Below are positions 1-9,075 of a stretch of 37,354 nucleotides of DNA, in pieces. The translations under genes were made by a program, and so were the position numbers. This stretch comes from Corinectria fuckeliana. Its lineage: Eukaryota > Ascomycota > Sordariomycetes > Hypocreales > Nectriaceae. Numbering within the stretch: the stretch's first letter is position 1; the number at the start of each line of letters is the position of its first letter. Location of the stretch: assembly GCA_019137255.1 (NCBI GenBank), contig WPDH01000304.1, forward strand, positions 1 through 37,354. Direction: 5' to 3'. The notes beneath the pieces were generated by a model. The model was not told where the DNA came from. It worked only from the letters and a program-made list of their open reading frames with translations, and searched no databases.

Positions 1-1245
1 TTTACTATAAATCTACTATATATCTAGGCTAATCTTATATAAGCTAAGAGAAAGAGATAAGCTAAGACAGAAAGTATTACTATTTTAAAAGAAGAGTTTA
101 CTACTCTAGTAAGAGTAGTATAAGCTATCTCTTATTTTATATATATTATATAAATAGGTAAGAATAGTATAATAAGTCTTTACTAAGACTAGGTAAATAC
201 TATAGTAGATAGCTATATAGCTTATACTTATATATATAAAATATATAAAACCCTACTATTTACTACTATTATTACTATCTAAGCCCTAGTAAAAGCTTTC
301 TAGTAAGAGAGAAGTACTAATAATATAAGTATAAGTTAGTTTTATAGTATATATATAAGCTAATAGTATATAAGAGAGAAGCTTAAAAGGCTTAAAAATA
401 TAGCCCTTTAGGCAAAAAGTTAAGCTTCTAAGTGTGTATATATTACGCTTATAGTAGTAACTATAGGCTTAATATCTAACTAGTTTAATATACTAGTTAG
501 TAAGATTAATTATATTACTAAGATGCTTAAGCACTTTAAATATATTATAGTTTTAGCTCTTACCTATCTAAGAAGTATTTTTATCCCTAAGGCAGTTAAG
601 TTATTAGCCCTTAAGGAAACTAGTAAAAAGAATAGTAATAATAATAATAAGGCTAGTAAGGCTAGTAATAATACTACTACTAGTAAAGATAGGGAGGAGA
701 GTAATATAAATATATAGAGTTAAGTAGTAAGTAGTAAAAGCACAGATTTAAGTTAGGTCTACAAGTTAGCACTATAGGCGAGTTAAAGTAGTATATAAAT
801 AAATAAATAAATAATATAAATTAAGCTATTATATAACCTATTTAGACTACTAGAAGACTAGAAATTTATATATAAGAAAAAGAAAATTTCCTATTATATT
901 TAAATATAAAGTAGATACTTAAGCACTTAGATTTTAACTAATTATAATAAAAAGAATAGTATTTTAACACACTTTTATTTCTCTATCTAATATGCTATCT
1001 ATTAGTTATTAAGACTTACTTTAAATACTTATAGCTATTTACTTTAAAAAACTTAACTTTTTTATTTAGTAAGCTATATCTTACTTAACATATTATAACT
1101 TATAAAAATTACAAATATTAAATATAGTATAAGCTCTAGTTATAATAATAAGTAAAGGTACCTAAATCAGGGCTGATTTACTATATATCAGCTAGTAATA
1201 GTACCTACCTCTTTACTATTTAATAAAGGAATATATAGTAGGTAG
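1..1245. repeat. AT-rich RIP-type block (left edge)
   Basis: Almost pure A/T with very frequent TA dinucleotides, very few CG, and TAA/TAG stops crowding all frames. This is the pattern left by RIP in Pezizomycotina, where CpA becomes TpA in duplicated DNA. The only longer open frame (523-717, 64 codons) is low-complexity Asn/Ser/Lys-rich and has no recognisable domain, so it is read as chance. No element type could be identified. The block ends near 1245, where normal composition resumes. Confidence 0.8.
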
Positions 1246-1307
1246 TGGTAGCAGAGTGACCTGTAAAGACACCACCTTTTAACATATGTAATCCCTGTGA
1301 CCTGTAA
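1246..1307 (+). repeat. 11-bp direct repeat with primer-binding-site-like sequence
   Basis: GTGACCTGTAA occurs at 1256-1266 and again at 1297-1307, 41 bp apart, exactly where AT-rich DNA gives way to genic DNA. The sequence just before the first copy, TGGTAGCAGAGTGA (from about 1246), resembles the tRNA-iMet-type primer-binding sites that follow the 5' LTR of many retrotransposons. What is seen is the repeat; the LTR/PBS reading is inference. Confidence 0.35.
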
Positions 1308-1351
1308 GCTTGCCCAGATCATTAGGAAACTTGGTCTTAAAGCGCGCCGCG

Positions 1352-2314
1352 ATGGAGAAAACATACCCTGATCTGCTCGATTTCACGACCTATACGAAGC
1401 AAAACATACGCGACAACACTTTAGACGATGCGCAGCTAGTGACACGGTGTCCGCTTGACAATGGGCGATACACCGACGCGTCCATCCCCGCGCGTCATTC
1501 CGCCGGCCAACTCGACCGGCTTCCAGCAGAACTTCTCATCCAGGTCCTGCTGTACACTGACGTCCCGTCGCTGACTCGTCTCCGCCGCGTCAACCGCCGC
1601 GCGATGGAGCTCGTCGACTCGGTCCCCCAGTACGCCGCCATCATCACGCATTGTCCCAACATCATCCGCGCCATTCTCAGCATCCAGGCAGACGCATTTG
1701 ACTGCCACGTACTGTACGCAACCCTCAGCACAACCCGGTGCTCCACCTGCGAGCGCTTTGGCGACCATCTCTACCTCATCGACTGCCGCCGAGTCTGCTA
1801 CTTCTGCTTCACCCTGCGGCTGGAATACTTCCCCCTCACAATCGGCCGCGCATCGAGCTTCTTCACTCCCGACGGGACGCGGCAGCGCAGGGCCATCACC
1901 AGTCGCCAACGCCTCCGTGCGGCGAATCCCCCAAGTGTCCTGAGCCTGCCCGGGCGGTACTGTACCGCCTGGGCCAGTGAAGGGGGCAGTTTGGTGCGGA
2001 AGCGGCGTCAGCTCTTCGACCGGCGGGCAGTGATGCAGGACCTGGACGGTTCTGGTCTTCCAAAGGTAGACAGGACCACTAGGGAACCTCTGCGGTTCAT
2101 AGCCATCATCACCGCACCGTATCTGTTCGATTCTGGCCGGCAGGCCGACTGGGGATACTTCCGCCTTGGCTGCAAGGACGAGAAGGAGGAGGAAACAAGG
2201 CATTTCAGGATCAAATACACAAGAGGAGAGGTATCGGAGCACATTGCGAGGTATGGACCGGTCAAGGAGACGCCAAGGATACCCGGCAGGTTCATGCATA
2301 TCACACAAGTCTGA
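1352..2314 (+). CDS. F-box domain protein with Cys-rich segment
   Basis: Single-exon protein of 320 aa. The open frame reaches back to 1310, but ATG at 1352 is the first true start. Residues about 55-98 form an F-box: RLPAELLIQVLLYTDVPSL followed by LRRVNRRAMELVDSV. F-box proteins recruit substrates to SCF ubiquitin ligases through Skp1. Directly after it lies a cysteine cluster (C130, C133, C145, C149, C152, in STTRCSTCERFG and CRRVCYFC) that looks metal-binding and is typical of a large fungal F-box family. The C-terminal half is less recognisable. No ligand-binding repeats (WD40, LRR) are seen, so the target is unknown. The gene starts about 100 bp from the AT-rich block. The family assignment is firm; the function is by analogy only. 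Confidence 0.85.
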   Translation: MEKTYPDLLDFTTYTKQNIRDNTLDDAQLVTRCPLDNGRYTDASIPARHSAGQLDRLPAELLIQVLLYTDVPSLTRLRRVNRRAMELVDSVPQYAAIITHCPNIIRAILSIQADAFDCHVLYATLSTTRCSTCERFGDHLYLIDCRRVCYFCFTLRLEYFPLTIGRASSFFTPDGTRQRRAITSRQRLRAANPPSVLSLPGRYCTAWASEGGSLVRKRRQLFDRRAVMQDLDGSGLPKVDRTTREPLRFIAIITAPYLFDSGRQADWGYFRLGCKDEKEEETRHFRIKYTRGEVSEHIARYGPVKETPRIPGRFMHITQV

Positions 2315-2992
2315 CAGGGAGATCAAGCTCTTCTTCACCCCTTGGGCGGTTAATCTCGTTATAATTCTTCACTCCGCCTCCAAGAAAAGTGCTTATGATG
2401 TTATCCTTCGTGCTATACCAAGCACCCGTTCATGTCCTTCTGTTGCCCCTAACATGATGTCTCGACGCACTCGCCGGCGCTCACCCAACCCGCAGACAGA
2501 CCATCACTCTACCGCATCGCCATCACACATCCTCAGCGGTGCATCTCGTCTTTGCCCCCCTTCACCATGTGCTTGTTACACATATGCACCGACTCGGGCA
2601 GGTTCACCTTCGTCACCGGAGTGCATTTGGCATTTGAAATCTTTTGGGCGGCACATAGGACAAGCTGATTGGCTACACATGGTGGGAAATGCAGGCCCAC
2701 CATCAGAGACCAACTTCCCAGCGCGTACTGCGTATCCTCACACTTCTCCATCCCAGGGTCTTTTCCGCCAGCCGGAGCACGGCATCGCTGAGCCCTTGGA
2801 CAGTTTATTGTCTCGCGTTCCTGGCCCTCCCAGGATCCCATCTTCCAGCTCCGCGCACCTTCCAGTTCTCAACGGCTCCTGTCCGATCACGCCGTCTCAA
2901 GGAGTCATGCTGCGCAGCCGCCGTTTGCATCCAGAGCACCTCCTCACCGATCTCGCAGCCGTCTCCTGTCGTCTCAGCACCGCTTCTGCGCA
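2315..2992. other. Intergenic, no gene seen
   Basis: 678 bp between the F-box stop and the kinase-like start. Overlapping open frames here on both strands have no domain, no conserved motif and arginine/serine-biased composition. The last few hundred bases are pyrimidine-rich (TCTCCG/CTCACC runs before the ATG at 2993), as is common in filamentous-fungal promoters and 5' leaders. The segment presumably carries the downstream gene's promoter. Confidence 0.6.
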
Positions 2993-3826
2993 ATGATTGC
3001 CCCTCAGCAAAAGAACGCCAACGTTCGGCTTCTCGCGTGTCTCGTCGACGACGACGACACGAACGACAGCGATTACCGCTTCCTCGTCGACGCGCAACAT
3101 GTGAAGTACATATCCACAGCGCCAGGCACGTTTCGCGGTGCCGAGGACGACCGTACCTTCGAGCCCATCCTGCTTGGCGAGCTCCTTCCACCATTTCCAA
3201 CCGGAAATTGGAACAACGGCCACGCAGCTAGAGACCCCGAGACAGGGAAGGCTGCCTTCATCAGGACTGAGATAGTACAATTTCCCGGGGTGCAGAACTC
3301 TTGGCATCCCGTAAAGCTCAACGAGCTAGATTTCACCCAACAAGAGCGAGTGAGGCAACGAGTCCACGTCTCAACGCATCCCGAAGTCAAAGGCGGTAAA
3401 CCCGTGCTTATCAAACTAGCGGTTTGGCCTTGGGAAATCCCCTCAGTTGAGGTTGAGACGGCTGCCTATCAATGGATCAGTGATAGCGGCATCAGTCCCA
3501 AGTTTCTAGGCCATCTCACTGAGGGCAAAGATGGGCGTGTAGTTGGCTTTGTTGCTGAGTGGGTGGAAGAAGCGAGGGCCGCGGGGCCAGGGGACATCGA
3601 CGGTTGCAAGAAGGCTTTGGGCCGGTTGCATAAGCTCGGTATCAAGCTTGGCGATGTTAACAAACATAACTTTCTTGTGCGGGATGGGCATGATGTGGTC
3701 TTAGTAGACTTTGAGACAGCGAAGCGAGACTGTTCGCCCTCAGAGCTCGAGGACGAGATGAGCGCCCTCAAGAGCAGCCTGGAGGGCACGAGTTTTCGGG
3801 GCGGAGTAGAACCCGCTCGTGAATGA
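2993..3826 (+). CDS. Fungal protein-kinase-like protein (often labelled 'alpha-galactosidase A')
   Basis: 277 aa, one exon, ATG at 2993 preceded by a pyrimidine-rich leader. It belongs to a Pezizomycotina family with an N-terminal module (residues about 10-110, LLPPFPTGNWNNGHA at 65-79) and a small kinase-fold C-terminal half. Database entries often carry the name 'alpha-galactosidase A', which the sequence does not support. Kinase-like residues seen: K141 (LIKLA), E155 in the helix that normally pairs with it, the catalytic-loop motif GDVNKHNFLV (D221, N226), and VDFE (D239) in the DFG position. The usual His of the catalytic loop (HGD in relatives) is Leu here (LGD). No glycine-rich loop is obvious. 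Substrate unknown; activity as a small-molecule or protein kinase is inference. Confidence 0.8.
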   Translation: MIAPQQKNANVRLLACLVDDDDTNDSDYRFLVDAQHVKYISTAPGTFRGAEDDRTFEPILLGELLPPFPTGNWNNGHAARDPETGKAAFIRTEIVQFPGVQNSWHPVKLNELDFTQQERVRQRVHVSTHPEVKGGKPVLIKLAVWPWEIPSVEVETAAYQWISDSGISPKFLGHLTEGKDGRVVGFVAEWVEEARAAGPGDIDGCKKALGRLHKLGIKLGDVNKHNFLVRDGHDVVLVDFETAKRDCSPSELEDEMSALKSSLEGTSFRGGVEPARE

Positions 3827-5261
3827 CACATCCAGGACATGCAAGCTGGCAATTGCTCGGGGATTAGCGGGAGGTTGGACGCTCTTTATTGTACTTAATG
3901 TTCTTTGACATAAGCGTTCGTACTCTCTTGCTCGATCGGAACGACCGTTCGTCCGCGGCTGGCTGGATCTCCACCTCAGTCCAGACTAGTTGCAATAACG
4001 ATCAACCTAGAAGCAAAACAAACCCTTAACCGCCTCTGCCTCATGTCCGTGACTTAGTCGGCTGCGCCATCTCCTGATCCGTGCGAGGCTGTAGCCAAGT
4101 CATCCACATGGATGGGGGCAATCTAATCCAAGTACCTAGTCTGCTATGTAGATTAGTCCCCCAATCAATCATCCCCCTCACGCATTTCAGTCGAGCGGAA
4201 ACGGACTGGGTGGGTGTGCCGGGCTACCGAAATGCGGGCCCTGGCCGGCGGCGGGGGCCAAGCGACCGGGACCGTTCGCCGGCGGCGGCGAGCGGCATCG
4301 GCGGGATCCACTAAAGACGGATGGGTCGGATCAAACGTGCCGGGGGGCGAAGGCTGGGCGGAAGGGATATGTATTACATTAATACCGGTGTTCCCCAGAT
4401 TGCACTGGCGTTGACACTGAGACTCGCTGTTTTTTTGTTTGTTTGATGATGCTTGGCTTGTGAATGAGTCCTTAGTCAGGTCTAGCCCGTCTACTGGACA
4501 TGATCACTTGAATGGTTGACTTGCCGCCAAGATTGCAAAGCATACGAATATTTTCAGCAGTATCAACCCCCAGTGCCCCGCCCAAGGACTGGCATCTCTA
4601 GCTGTAAGAACCGGAGATGGACAAAAAGGGCATATGTTCTACAATCGGCGTGTTTATCAACTGCGTGCTAACAGAAAGGGTACCACGTTAGGCCGCCCCT
4701 TGCCATCATGTTGAGAATTACCATCTTCTGGTCTTCTGGAATCAGAGAGTACTCCAAGTTCAGCTGCAACCAGCCGAGCTTGTCTAGCCAGTGTGACAAC
4801 AGGCCGTGTTACAGGTACGGCGCATTAGTGACAGTGACGAAACCCAGCTGTCGAGCCCTTGACGATGACACAACACGTCCAGAGGGTTGGGCTGGTAGTG
4901 AGGTTAACATGCAGCACCAATCTCCATAACAGGCCCTTTGTCTGTCTCTTATAGTTACCTTTGTCGAAACCCTAGTGGCTCTTAGTAAGTAGCTGTTTGT
5001 GCGGCTTTATTGCTCCGGATTCAACTACTTCAGCGCTGGTCCCAGAGTATACAATAGGTCCATTCCCTCTTTAGAGAATGTATGGCTTAGAAGTGTGGTC
5101 AGACCCAGTGACTAAGTCACGTATTTGTTATCCCCCGTCCACGAGGCCTTGCTTTATGATATACTTGATACTCACTACACTTTCCGTTCTCTCAGAGTGA
5201 TCCCGCTAATGTGGTCACTCCCATGAGACCTACCCATCTTGACCGCCATACACTACACCTC
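3827..5261. other. 1.4-kb intergenic region with a GC-rich patch
   Basis: This lies between two convergent genes, so it should contain two 3' ends. At about 4190-4360 there is a GC-rich patch (GGCCGGCGGCGGGGGCC and similar), unlike the flanks and reminiscent of a fungal promoter, but no credible coding region follows it. The open frames at 4081-4414 and 4708-4929 lack start context, domains and codon consistency. It may be the promoter remnant of a lost gene. No RNA gene was recognised. Confidence 0.5.
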
Positions 5262-6245
5262 TCATAGCTCATCCTTAGAGCTATCCCGAGAAGCGCAATC
5301 AGCAAACACCTTTTGCGTGAAGCTCCACACAGCCTCATCCACGCCTCGTTCTCTCATACCCGCCAGCACACCCTCGTTATCGGTACTTTCGCCCTGCGGA
5401 TCGACCAGAAAGATACCACCACCCGACTTTGTCGCCCTCTCAAGCCCCTCGGGCACGGGAACAAGACCTCCCTGGACCGCGTACCGATCACTCGTAGCCA
5501 GGAACAAAGCCCGCTCGCCCGCCTCGTCCTGGGTCATAGGGTTCGGAAACGACATGCCGAACTTCTCGATCCTCGCTAGACCCGGCGTAGACACTGGCCC
5601 GGGGAGCCAGTGCACGATACTCAGCCGCGGGTTCTCGCGCGCAAGCCGCTCGAATACCAGCGTGCCCATGGTGGTGGCCTGCACCGACGCGTTCCAGAAC
5701 GACCAGTGATCCGACTCACGCAGGTCGAAGTCGTCCTCGTTGAGCGGTCCCTCCATCCCGCCGGCCAGCACGGAGACGACGCGTGGGCTCGGTGCGCGGT
5801 TGAGTAAGGGGAGTAGTTGCTCAAGGGCGCGCAGCCGCGTGTAGTAGCGCGTCGTCATGGACGGGTCGAGGCCTTCGCGCGTGTTCTTGCGGCCCTCGAA
5901 GGCGATGAAGCCCGCGGACATGACGAGGATGTCGATCTTGGTCTCCTTTTGCGACACTGCGTTGACGACCTTGTCTATCTCGGAAACGAGGGAGAAGTCT
6001 GCCGTGATGAGACTGTAGCTGCCGTTCGGGTTGCTTTGGCGTAGCGAGGCTAACAGTCCCTCGTGGGAGGCAACCCCGTGTGGCCGAGCGACGCTGTAGA
6101 TGCGCGGAGAGGAAGCAGTCTGAGCGAAATGTTGAAGTGCGCTCTGGCCGATGCCTGATGTGGCGCCGATGAACAGGGCGACTAAGCCCTGTGGGAGGCT
6201 CGTGATGCCGGCATTGGATTGCTTGACTATTTGGATCGAGACCAT
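5262..6245 (-). CDS. Atypical short-chain dehydrogenase/reductase ending in KDEL
   Basis: 327 aa, uninterrupted, ATG at 6245. The N-terminal Rossmann nucleotide-binding motif is clear (GATSGIG, residues 27-33, within LVALFIGATSGIGQSALQHF), followed by an NNAG-equivalent (ILVMSAGFIAFEGR) and a catalytic-Ser-like strand (RVVSVLAGGMEG). The canonical YxxxK is not recognisable: the corresponding stretch reads HWSFWNASVQATTMGTLVFE. It then shows WLPGPVSTPGL, matching the PG-x-V-x-T segment of a fungal SDR subfamily often found near secondary-metabolism genes. The last four residues are KDEL, but there is no signal peptide, so ER retention is doubtful. The gene is convergent with the kinase-like gene; its promoter lies in 6246-6656. 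SDR fold confident; reaction unknown and catalysis uncertain. Confidence 0.85.
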   Translation of the reverse strand: MVSIQIVKQSNAGITSLPQGLVALFIGATSGIGQSALQHFAQTASSPRIYSVARPHGVASHEGLLASLRQSNPNGSYSLITADFSLVSEIDKVVNAVSQKETKIDILVMSAGFIAFEGRKNTREGLDPSMTTRYYTRLRALEQLLPLLNRAPSPRVVSVLAGGMEGPLNEDDFDLRESDHWSFWNASVQATTMGTLVFERLARENPRLSIVHWLPGPVSTPGLARIEKFGMSFPNPMTQDEAGERALFLATSDRYAVQGGLVPVPEGLERATKSGGGIFLVDPQGESTDNEGVLAGMRERGVDEAVWSFTQKVFADCASRDSSKDEL

Positions 6246-6656
6246 GATGGAATACTTCGGGATGCTGAGTCTTTGGGTATCAAGAGATGAAGGTTAGTTA
6301 AGGTGTAGGAAAGATGCGAGGACTACTTCCTCTTATAACTTACTGCCATCTTCACCCCCTTTGTGTCGGAGACATATTCCGTTTACATTGTACAGCCACC
6401 TCATTCACGTTATTTGTCAGCATGGACTTTGTGGACTTTCCTTGGAGTCCGAACACCGAGAGCATTTGGTAAGCAACGGCGAGCCTCTTAAACAATTAAA
6501 CAATCAAAGGAGGCATATTCCAGCTACAGTAAATAACGACATTGGCTTTATGGCCATACTTTAAATCCCGCTCATCCACAGGCAGTCCGCCAGTCAGGGG
6601 ATCCAGTTGTTTTGTGTCCATTGAACCTAGTTCAACGCATCAGTCATTGATCTACT
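6246..6656. promoter_or_regulatory. Intergenic: SDR promoter region and downstream flank of flavoprotein gene
   Basis: 411 bp. It holds the 5' flank of the minus-strand SDR (start 6245) and the 3' flank of the next minus-strand gene (stop 6657-6659). A TATA-like stretch (CTTATAACTT) lies near 6331-6340, upstream of the SDR start. No other feature was recognised. Confidence 0.45.
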
Positions 6657-8134
6657 TCAAAGGGGTGCGTTACTGACGTAATTTGGATTAATATCATAAA
6701 GGTTTGGGACCCCCAAGTTTGCCGCATCAACCGCAACTTCACGATTCAACATGTCGATGGCATGCCGCACTCCGTCAACACCAAACACATTGGCAAAGAC
6801 AAATGGGCGGCCGAGGCCAACGGCTCTAACACCCAAAGCCAGCAGCTTGAGGACATCCGTGCCGTATCTCACGCCGCCGTCGGCATACACTTCGAGTTGA
6901 GTGAATACTTCGGGGGCTTTCTCGCGTATCTCGAGAGCAACTTCTAGGCACGACGGGCTGCCGTCTAGCTGTCGACCACCGTGATTTGACAGCATGATGG
7001 CTTTCACGCCGTTCTTCACGGCTGCTTGCGCATCCTCCACTGTCAAGATGCCTTTGAGTATGATTGGGAGATCAGTCATGGCGGTGAGGTTGTGGTATCT
7101 TTCCCACTGTGTTCGTTGTCAGCTGAGCTCGGCTGGCCAAAGTCTCGTTGACCCTCAATATGACTCACGGTTAAGTGCGTATAGTCTGGATCCCTGATTT
7201 ACATATCTGTTAGTTACACGCCGTTTTTTCTTTCTTAAACCCTTGTCTAAACTTACGGAGCCCCACCGTGAAGTCGGAACGCTCTTTGGCGGTCTCCATC
7301 CGCGGGAGCATCAATGGTTAGAACAAGGGCAGCAGCACCAGAGCTTTCTATCTCATCCAGAAGCTGCTTCGTCTTCTCGCAGGAATCAGGAAGATATAGC
7401 TACTAGACATGTTAACATGATTGTAAAAGGGTAAAGGGTAAAGGGTAAAGGGTAAAGGGCAAACGCACCTGCTGGAAAGTGATCTGCCCCGACATCTTGG
7501 CTGCCGCGATTTCTTGGATACTTCGTGTGGCTTTCAGTGACGGCTATCTTAATTAGTATGGGCATAAACTAAACCGCTTGGCACGAAGGTCTAGGTAGGT
7601 TACCATATACAGTACGTTCTTCTCGCCTGCTGCTTTTACCAAGTTAAGCTCCGCATCGGGGTGTGCGTAGCCTTGGCGCGCTGCCGGGCTAATAAAGAAA
7701 GGAGACGAGAATCGATGGCCAAGGATGGTTGTACTATTCTTACAGTTAGCAGATGTCGCGTTTCCTGCGGGAGTATTGTTCTAGAGTTGGCCTGGGAGCT
7801 TCTCGATGCAAACGTACGGCAACGTAGCGTTCACGCCTATGACGTCTCTCATTCGTCTCGGTCGCAAAGAGTATCGCTGAAAGGCCTCAAGGTTGTTCCG
7901 GTAGGACCATTCTCCTCCGGCAGCGTTTCGAAAGTATGTATAGTTCTCTAGAGGCAGGAAGTTTCGCGCGGCCCATTCAAAGTCGGGAAGGCCAGCAATG
8001 CTGTCGAGATCCGGTAGGGAGCCAACCGAAATGTCACCAAAAACAGAATCCAAGCCGGTGTCCGGCTCGTTTAAAAAGGGTCGAGCCGCCAGTGCGCAAG
8101 CAGCAAACACGAGAAGTGCTGAAATTATCCACAT
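6657..8134 (-). CDS. Secreted FMN-dependent 2-hydroxy-acid (L-lactate-type) dehydrogenase/oxidase
   Basis: Six exons by hand: 8134-7814, 7738-7604, 7543-7469, 7399-7257, 7193-7169, 7106-6657; 382 aa. All five introns (75, 60, 69, 63, 62 bp) have GT...AG ends, and most have a CTAAC/CTAAT branch site. The enzyme oxidises a 2-hydroxy acid such as L-lactate to the keto acid with FMN. Residues matching flavocytochrome b2/glycolate oxidase are present: Tyr in LENYTYF (about 65-67), Y179 (QQLYL), D207 and R214 (TIDAPADGDR, same 7-residue spacing), K251 (LKGI), H275 and R278 (SNHGGRQLD), then YADGGVRYG and GLGRPF. No cytochrome b5 domain. Residues 1-16 (MWIISALLVFAACALA) form a signal peptide, so it is secreted or lumenal and probably passes electrons to O2 or another acceptor. 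Exon 5 is only 25 nt. Intron 3 carries a GGGTAAA tandem repeat. Confidence 0.9.
7434..7463. repeat. GGGTAAA heptanucleotide microsatellite inside an intron
   Basis: About four tandem copies of GGGTAAA, the last changed to GGGCAAA, inside intron 3 (7468-7400) of the flavoprotein gene, close to its 5' splice site. On the transcribed strand it reads as a pyrimidine-rich TTTACCC tract. It resembles no fungal telomere repeat (TTAGGG). Confidence 0.75.
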
Positions 8135-8594
8135 GATGAGATATGGCTGAAAACCACGACTGGGAAGAGAGGACTGAAAAGCATTGTACTTTACGAATCA
8201 AGGATCTTCAAGGGTAATAAACCTTTTGCTAGGTCTCAAAACGCTCTGCCAATTCTGATCGCAACAGATAAGCGAGGAATGTGATGATATATAATTGAAG
8301 AAATAGTTCCGCGGCAACGGGAAATCGGGGAAACGGGGGTATTCTAGGTATAAACTGAGAGATGATGTGTCTTACTCGACTGAGCACGCTACTAGCAATA
8401 TCCTTGTACGCCTTAATGGCCTCCCCTCGCTGATCCTTTGGCTTGTCTCACTAGGTAGATTGAAACGAGTTTATAGAGTCGGGCCGGTTAGATCTCCGGT
8501 ATGTGATATTATACGTAGGGGCCACTAGAAGACCAAGAGTCTCCCTTTGGAATACCTTTGGGAAACATCCACAGGGTTACTAGCAGAAAGCTAA
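8135..8594. other. Flavoprotein promoter region plus dispersed repeat fragment
   Basis: Upstream flank of the secreted flavoprotein (start 8134). No gene seen. The segment about 8481-8512 (GGGCCGGTTAGATCTCCGGT...) matches 17945-17976 at about 27 of 32 positions, suggesting a dispersed mobile-element fragment. Composition falls towards AT at the right edge. Confidence 0.5.
8481..8512 (+). repeat. 32-bp dispersed repeat, copy 1
   Basis: GGGCCGGTTAGATCTCCGGT and the following 12 bases align without gaps to 17945-17976, with five mismatches, three of them C/T (all T in this copy). That bias fits RIP-type decay of this copy. The parent element was not identified. Confidence 0.5.
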
Positions 8595-8785
8595 GAAAGA
8601 GAAAGTTTTATTCGTAAGTAAAACTATTAAGAGTCTTAGTAAGAAGGATTAAGAAAATATATGCTTGGTAGAATATATCTAGAATATTTTACTTAATATG
8701 TTTTTTTTATAATACATCTACCTTGGCGTAAATTTTCCTAAATCCCTTAGATATATTTACTATTAATTACAGTATAGTAGTTAGG
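8595..8785. repeat. Short AT-rich RIP-like patch
   Basis: About 190 bp of A/T-dominated, TA-rich sequence embedded in normal DNA, with a T8 run near 8702. Its composition matches the large RIP blocks. It sits directly before a minisatellite and a decayed HNH-family fragment, so it is probably another remnant of transposon-type DNA. Confidence 0.55.
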
Positions 8786-8870
8786 GCATTGGAGCATCAG
8801 GGTGTTAGAGTGTTAAGGCGTCGGGATATCAACCAGGACAGTAGGGAACTGGGGCATCAGGACTGTGTCA
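8785..8870. repeat. Degenerate GGGCAT-type minisatellite, copy 1
   Basis: Irregular short units built on AGGGCATTGG / GCATCAGGG / GTGTTAG / GGGGCATCAGG. A related tract in opposite orientation lies at 11650-11735 (…TGCCCTAACTAC…). Some units include TTAGGG, the fungal telomere motif, but no clean telomere array is present. Confidence 0.5.
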
Positions 8871-8940
8871 AAGTGAATAACATGAGAACAAGGGTGGGTT
8901 TACATCCGTGGCTGTCGCTCCTCTTGATCGTCTTGTGGTA

Positions 8941-9075
8941 GCCGAATAACTGAATGTACAACTTCGCGGCTGGGAGCATCTTTCAAGCATCGCGAAGAAC
9001 CACATGTCGAAACTAGGATGACGATTGAAGACCTCCCATGTAAGTTAGGTTCGCCTCTTTCCTAGTCCGTGATGT
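8941..9075 (+). pseudogene. Decayed fragment of the HNH-nuclease gene family
   Basis: Aligns without gaps to 32151-32285 of the intact HNH-family gene (residues about 177-222). In frame it retains LSSIAKNH and VRLF at the equivalent positions. Three in-frame stops occur where the intact copy has Arg, Arg and Trp (CGA to TAA, CGA to TGA, TGG to TAG), mainly C-to-T or G-to-A changes, as expected from RIP. Similarity fades on both sides, so only the region upstream of the nuclease domain survives. It is flanked by an AT-rich patch and minisatellite on the left and another probable element remnant on the right. Confidence 0.8.

Noticed and set aside
523..717. 64-codon open frame in the left AT-rich block
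   Set aside because: Low-complexity Asn/Ser/Lys composition, no domain, surrounded by RIP-type DNA; expected by chance.
1436..2338. 300-codon frame antisense to the F-box gene
   Set aside because: No ATG-supported domain; a mirror of the GC-biased F-box coding sequence.
2166..2996. 276-codon frame overlapping the F-box 3' end and the next promoter
   Set aside because: Arg/Ser/Pro-biased, no family motif, overlaps two supported genes out of frame.
7434..7463. Telomere-like repeat
   Set aside because: The unit is GGGTAAA, not the fungal TTAGGG, and it lies inside an intron; treated as a microsatellite.
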